Below are positions 33,417-36,936 of a DNA stretch of 36,936 bases, piece by piece (position 1 is the stretch's first letter; the number at the start of each line of letters is the position of its first letter). The position numbers and the translations under genes were made by a program. Location of the stretch: contig JAEZPG010000069.1 of the NCBI GenBank assembly GCA_023413555.1, forward strand, positions 1 through 36,936, in the 5' to 3' direction. The stretch is from Bacillota bacterium (GTDB taxonomy: Bacteria > Bacillota > Clostridia > Lachnospirales > Lachnospiraceae). Under the pieces are notes generated by a model. It ran no database searches. It was not told the origin of the DNA and was given only the letters and a program-made list of their open reading frames with translations.

Positions 33417-34484
33417 TCAAGATTTCTTTCTATCTGCTGAGAGCCTGCATAATCTTACCATGACTATTAGTTGCAACAATATTAGCACTACTGTTGTAAA
33501 CAAGGTTTTTACTATACTTATCAAATACTGCCCCTCAAAGCTTCCTTTTACCATTACTAAGTAGTTCTGGATTGCACCCATTAAGTTTTCTATGGCCTCA
33601 GGATAAAATTCTAAGTGCGACCATCGTTCCGGTATAAATATGTCGGGCAGATAAAAATAGAAGTTTGATAGATATAACAGCAAACTAGTAAGCAGTAGCG
33701 TCACTCCGGTTATTGGTAAGTTTTTTCGGCTTCGTATAATGACGATAATCCAAAGGAAAAGAATCGCAAACCAGACTGGCAGGGAGCGAAGGTAGGAAAC
33801 TGCTTCATTTACTTGTTGATACTCTACCGTGGAAAGTATCTGGTCGTTAGGTAGAAGGTCTAAGGCAGCCTTCGTCTCTTCTTTACCACCTTGAATAAGA
33901 ATACGGTCATAGGCGTACTTCTGATCAGGATTGTATAGATAGACCATCGCGTACTGGCTATCTGCTATACCCGTTACTTCATATTGCTTGTCTGCAAACC
34001 AAATGGTATTACCAACTCCGTCACAGTCGCCAAATAGAGTGTAGGAGGTTTCTTCATCTATGACACACTGGGTCTCATTGGACTTAGGCCAAGATCCAGC
34101 AGTTAACGCTACCGGCATAAGTTCCATATCACCCGCCACCTGATAGAGTTCTACATTTGTTTGCCTGAATGGTTTTTTAGCGATAATAGTTTGCTTCTGG
34201 GCAATGTCGTAACTGCAGACTTTCGCACCTTTTTGCCTCATTTGTATAAGTTGAAATTGTCCAAGGGTTGCATTGTTCATTGCAACCTGTGTACCTTTGT
34301 AACAATTGATTCCAGATGTACTGCTATAATTATTATATACGATTGCCCAAGTCAAACATACTATCAATAGAAAAAAAAATGGATGATGGTAGACCTCTCT
34401 TTTAGATTGTTTTAGAGCGTTTATGAGTTTATGACTGTACGCCTTCCCTTGTATGTTAATCTTCTTCTGCAAGACGAACCACAT
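33417..34484 (-). CDS. Membrane protein with MacB-like periplasmic-core region
   Basis: The 355-residue protein has one membrane helix near residue 38-55, an outside domain of about 175 residues and three helices in the C-terminal third. The outside part contains VALTAGSWPKSNETQCVIDEETSYTLFG, then VGNTIWFADKQYEVTGI, the layout of MacB_PCD domains in ABC-type permeases. The FtsX-type transmembrane core is not clearly present. It may be a divergent relative that works with the small adaptor encoded just upstream. Start choice: ATG at 34484 is adjacent to AAAGGGG; the TTG at 34499 and TTG at 34472 are alternatives. The frame overlaps the previous gene, indicating coupling. No ATPase gene is seen here. 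Confidence 0.6.
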   Translation of the reverse strand: MWFVLQKKINIQGKAYSHKLINALKQSKREVYHHPFFFLLIVCLTWAIVYNNYSSTSGINCYKGTQVAMNNATLGQFQLIQMRQKGAKVCSYDIAQKQTIIAKKPFRQTNVELYQVAGDMELMPVALTAGSWPKSNETQCVIDEETSYTLFGDCDGVGNTIWFADKQYEVTGIADSQYAMVYLYNPDQKYAYDRILIQGGKEETKAALDLLPNDQILSTVEYQQVNEAVSYLRSLPVWFAILFLWIIVIIRSRKNLPITGVTLLLTSLLLYLSNFYFYLPDIFIPERWSHLEFYPEAIENLMGAIQNYLVMVKGSFEGQYLISIVKTLFTTVVLILLQLIVMVRLCRLSADRKKS

Positions 34485-35115
34485 CCCCTTTCTCAACAAT
34501 CTTATTGGAGTCGGTTATAATCTTGTCCTCCGTGGTTAAATCTTTACTATTGATTGAGGCATATTCAGCATCCTGCGCATCGATGGTCACATCTATTCTT
34601 TTTGCCACAAACTCCGTTCCAAGAACTGTTTCCTTTTCCTCCAGTACAAGAACATAGGTTTTATCCCTACTGGTGTGGAGAGCTTTTAGTGGAATACAGC
34701 TATAATAGGAACCGAGCGTATGAGTGATGTTATAGATTATGGTCTGACCTTCTTCATAATTCTCTGAGGAGAGAGGAATTGTAATAGAATCCATTCCGTC
34801 TTTTTCAGTTATATGTTCCACTTTGATAGTCTCATTTTGAAAACTAGCTAGATTGTATAGAGCTATGGTATCACCTTCTACCATCAGCTTCTCTTTAGTA
34901 GGAGTTGCTATTGTAATACATAGGATATTATTCTTTTTTTCTACCGTTATATAATCACTTGTGATATTGGCCAAATCCTTACTACATAATTCTTTCACTT
35001 CCACTTTAGGAGTGGTAATGGAAGCCATGCCTCTTGAAATTCCGGTACATAAAAGCATAAGAAGCAAGAATACTACCAATGCCTTACGAGCTTTTTTTGA
35101 AACGATCTCTTTCAT
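34456..35115 (-). CDS. Small HlyD/RND-adaptor-like secreted or membrane protein
   Basis: The 219-residue protein has an N-terminal membrane helix (about 12-30). A beta-rich domain follows, similar to the C-terminal barrel part of efflux adaptors: ITIATPTKEKLMVEGDTIALYN near 70-90, then SCIPLKALHTSRDKTYVLVLEEKE and KIITDSNKIVEKGDVVRLAEED at the end. The coiled-coil hairpin and most of the lipoyl domain of a full adaptor are absent, so it is a short form. ATG at 35115 follows GGAGG by five bases. It lies 13 bp after the second sugar permease and overlaps the MacB-like gene, so the pair joins the transporter operon. Function is unknown. Confidence 0.65.
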   Translation of the reverse strand: MKEIVSKKARKALVVFLLLMLLCTGISRGMASITTPKVEVKELCSKDLANITSDYITVEKKNNILCITIATPTKEKLMVEGDTIALYNLASFQNETIKVEHITEKDGMDSITIPLSSENYEEGQTIIYNITHTLGSYYSCIPLKALHTSRDKTYVLVLEEKETVLGTEFVAKRIDVTIDAQDAEYASINSKDLTTEDKIITDSNKIVEKGDVVRLAEED

Positions 35116-35128
35116 AACTTCCTCCTTT

Positions 35129-35986
35129 TTACTCTTTTAGACCGGAGGCCATAATGCCCTGTTCCAGGTATTTTTGTCCAGATAGGAACAGAAGAATGGC
35201 CGGTATAAGGGAAATAACTGCTGCCACCATGGCAAGGCCTATATTATCTAGCCTGATGTGTGACATATAAAGGGATATGGGCCATAACGTCTTATCCGAT
35301 AAAAATGCCACAGGCTGCTCTACATTGTTCCAGTACTCGATAAAACCTAGGATGAGGGCTGATAGAATCCCAGGTGCCCCCATGGGAATCCCAATGTGAG
35401 CAAATAATTGAAGTTCGGAAGCACCATCTAGACAAGCAGATTCTATGAGATCCTTTGGAATTCTTTGAAAGAATTTGGTCATCAAAAAGATGGGAAAGGT
35501 GGCAAATATGTTAGGAAGCACCACAGACCACATTGTGTCCATTAATCCCATTTTATCCAATACAAGGTAGCTGGACACCATAGTAACCTGAAATGGTAGC
35601 ACCATAAGAATGGTATAGACCGTAAATAACAAGTGCCTACCTGGAAACCTGTACCGAGCGAATGCCCAAGCCGCCGGCATCCCCACCAAAAGCTGACCTA
35701 AAAGTATGCAACTCTCCTGTTTCATAGAATTCCAGAACATTATGAAGAATTCCGGTGTGTCTAAAAGAAGTTCTATGTAATGACGTAAGGTAGGATACTT
35801 AACCCAAAGTACAATGTTGGCATATTGGGAGGAGTCCTTGTCAAAGATCATCCCCAGTCTCTCTACAGCTTCCTGTTGTCCTAAGAAGGAGGAAATGATA
35901 AGCATCCACAGTGGTAGACTAACAATGATGGCAAAGGTAAAGAGGATAATAAAAACGATTGCCTTTTGTACTTGACTCTTATTCAT
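35129..35986 (-). CDS. Sugar ABC transporter permease, MsmG/AraQ type
   Basis: This 285-residue inner-membrane protein has about six helices. It carries the EAA loop (ESACLDGASELQLFAHIGIPM, near 175-195) that contacts the ATPase, and MsmG-type ends (WMLIISSFLGQQEAVERLG; YLEQGIMASGLKE at the C-terminus). It is one of two permeases of a carbohydrate uptake system; the sugar is unknown. Start choice: ATG at 35986 has GGGGAGAGG upstream; a TTG at 36010 is unlikely. It overlaps the preceding permease by eight bases. Confidence 0.92.
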   Translation of the reverse strand: MNKSQVQKAIVFIILFTFAIIVSLPLWMLIISSFLGQQEAVERLGMIFDKDSSQYANIVLWVKYPTLRHYIELLLDTPEFFIMFWNSMKQESCILLGQLLVGMPAAWAFARYRFPGRHLLFTVYTILMVLPFQVTMVSSYLVLDKMGLMDTMWSVVLPNIFATFPIFLMTKFFQRIPKDLIESACLDGASELQLFAHIGIPMGAPGILSALILGFIEYWNNVEQPVAFLSDKTLWPISLYMSHIRLDNIGLAMVAAVISLIPAILLFLSGQKYLEQGIMASGLKE

Positions 35987-36875
35987 GTTCCTCTCCCCCC
36001 CGTCGTTCAAACTTAAATACTACAATAATAAAAGTAGTCACTACCATGGTAACGATGACTGCTGCTGCAGTCATTTTCTCCATATCAAGTTGAGAAAACC
36101 AGTTATTAAAGAGATGCTGCAACAGATAGATATGGTCTTCTGGATAATCCCCAGCTACCAGATAAGCTTCTCGAAATACTTTAAAGGAATTAACTAAAGC
36201 AAGGATCAGGTTCATAGCTATGGTACTCTTCAAATTCGGCAAGGTTATGTAGCGAAAGGTCTGCATTCGTCCTGCTCCATCCAAGCTGGCGGCTTCATAG
36301 ATTCCTGTTGGAATTGCAGACAAGCCCGCAAGCCAGAGAATCATGAAATACCCCATGTTCTTCCATGTATAGCTGATGACCAACATGGTAAAGGACGCCC
36401 CGGAATCCATCCAGTGGATCGGGTTGACTCCCAATTGTACCAAAAGGTTATTGATAACACCGTTGTCAAAAAAGAGAACTTTCCAAAGTACCACCACCGA
36501 TGCAACAGGAATTACCATAGGAATCAAAAACAAGGTCTTAAACAGGTTGTTGCAAAGGGTAATTCGCTGCAACATTAAGGAAACCAGAAGAGAGAGTAAC
36601 AGCATACTAGGAATACATACTAAGCAGAAACAAAATGTATTCTTGATTGCCAGATGAAAGGCATCATTACCTAGGACACTGATGTAATTATCCAATCCCT
36701 TGTATTGATTACCAAGGGTATCCAGAAAAGAGCGTCGGATAACATCTAAAAAAGGGATAAATACAAAGGTGCTGACTCCCACCAAGCTTGGGGCTAGAAA
36801 CAGGAGAGCATACCTAATCTCTCTTGCCTTATAAGGCACTTTAGATACGTTGCTTGACTTATTTTTGTTCTTCAA
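35979..36875 (-). CDS. Sugar ABC transporter permease, MsmF/UgpA type
   Basis: The 298-residue protein has about six membrane helices, LFLAPSLVGVSTFVFIPFLDVI near the start, the EAA loop EAASLDGAGRMQTFRYITLPNL (near 190-212) and a C-terminus ending in an arginine-rich tail. It pairs with the MsmG-type permease downstream to form the channel. The start is TTG at 36875, inside the end of the preceding solute-binding-protein gene, with AAGGTGG nine bases before it; no later start codon fits. The ATPase is probably supplied from elsewhere, as with MsmK-type systems, since none is seen here. Confidence 0.9.
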   Translation of the reverse strand: MKNKNKSSNVSKVPYKAREIRYALLFLAPSLVGVSTFVFIPFLDVIRRSFLDTLGNQYKGLDNYISVLGNDAFHLAIKNTFCFCLVCIPSMLLLSLLVSLMLQRITLCNNLFKTLFLIPMVIPVASVVVLWKVLFFDNGVINNLLVQLGVNPIHWMDSGASFTMLVISYTWKNMGYFMILWLAGLSAIPTGIYEAASLDGAGRMQTFRYITLPNLKSTIAMNLILALVNSFKVFREAYLVAGDYPEDHIYLLQHLFNNWFSQLDMEKMTAAAVIVTMVVTTFIIVVFKFERRGGEEHE

Positions 36876-36936
36876 GATATCGATCCACCTTCTGAATAAT
36901 CGTGTTTACCGTTGTATTAAGATCTGCTCCACCGTT
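36859..36936 (-). CDS. Extracellular solute-binding protein, C-terminal end only
   Basis: The window edge cuts this gene. The last 25 codons read NGGADLNTTVNTIIQKVDRY and end LEEQK at TAA (36859-36861). This is the usual C-terminus of sugar-binding lipoproteins of carbohydrate ABC transporters. It overlaps the MsmF-type permease start by 17 bases. Position before two permeases supports the call, though the fragment is short. Confidence 0.6.
   Translation of the reverse strand, partial: NGGADLNTTVNTIIQKVDRYLEEQK

Noticed and set aside
1..36936. tRNA or rRNA genes
   Set aside because: No cloverleaf with conserved TTCRA arm and no rRNA signature seen on either strand by eye; a tRNA scan would settle it.

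Overview
The window looks like chromosomal DNA of a low-GC, anaerobic, Gram-positive Firmicute, most likely a Lachnospiraceae (Clostridium cluster XIVa) relative. This rests on AT-rich intergenic DNA, strong GGAGG-type ribosome sites, a CpsB/CpsC/CpsD phospho-regulatory trio, a class D-like sortase, bacterial Ig-like (Big_2) repeats, two [FeFe]-hydrogenase-family proteins with a SpoIIE-type phosphatase, and MsmF/MsmG-type sugar permeases. I cannot name the species from the sequence alone.

Layout. (1) 1-2.1 kb, plus strand: a UDP-glucose dehydrogenase with an N-terminal XRE DNA-binding domain, preceded by two matching 17-bp operator-like palindromes. (2) 2.1-28 kb, minus strand, read right to left: a long surface-polysaccharide locus. 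It opens with a strong promoter at about 28.1 kb and a secreted Big_2 protein. A terminator or attenuator follows, then a sortase module (surface protein, sortase, membrane protein) and the CpsB phosphatase, Wzz-like CpsC and CpsD tyrosine kinase. A 268-nt intergenic stretch with a hairpin element separates these from the assembly genes. Those are a PglF-like dehydratase, PglE-like aminotransferase, PglC-like phosphoglycosyl transferase, GNAT/FemAB-like acyltransferase, five glycosyltransferases, a Wzy polymerase, a TupA-type ATP-grasp enzyme, a pyruvyltransferase, an FrhB-like iron-sulfur protein, a 32-codon coupled ORF and a Wzx flippase. A decayed IS3-family element separates this set from wecB (UDP-ManNAc supply).

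(3) 28.3-33.3 kb, minus strand: a four-gene hydrogenase/sensor operon. It encodes a thioredoxin-like [2Fe-2S] protein, a PAS-containing sensory [FeFe]-hydrogenase homologue, a SpoIIE-type phosphatase and a ferredoxin-rich [FeFe]-hydrogenase. A Rex-like half-conserved site overlaps its likely promoter, and a good terminator closes it. (4) 33.4-36.9 kb, minus strand: the end of a sugar ABC transporter operon (solute-binding protein tail and two permeases), followed by a small HlyD-like adaptor and a MacB-like membrane protein.

How it fits together. The dehydratase, aminotransferase and phosphoglycosyl transferase probably build and load the first amino sugar on undecaprenyl phosphate. The glycosyltransferases extend it, Wzx flips it, Wzy polymerises it, and the Cps trio controls chain length. 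The ATP-grasp, pyruvyltransferase and acyltransferase are likely decorating enzymes. Ugd and WecB supply UDP-GlcA and UDP-ManNAc. The most interesting signals are the XRE-Ugd fusion with its twin palindromes, the intergenic RNA candidate between cpsD and the dehydratase, the non-canonical sortase motif, the coupled small ORF before wzx, and the Rex-like site at the sensory hydrogenase operon. Start sites were re-chosen from ribosome sites for many genes. No similarity search was run.
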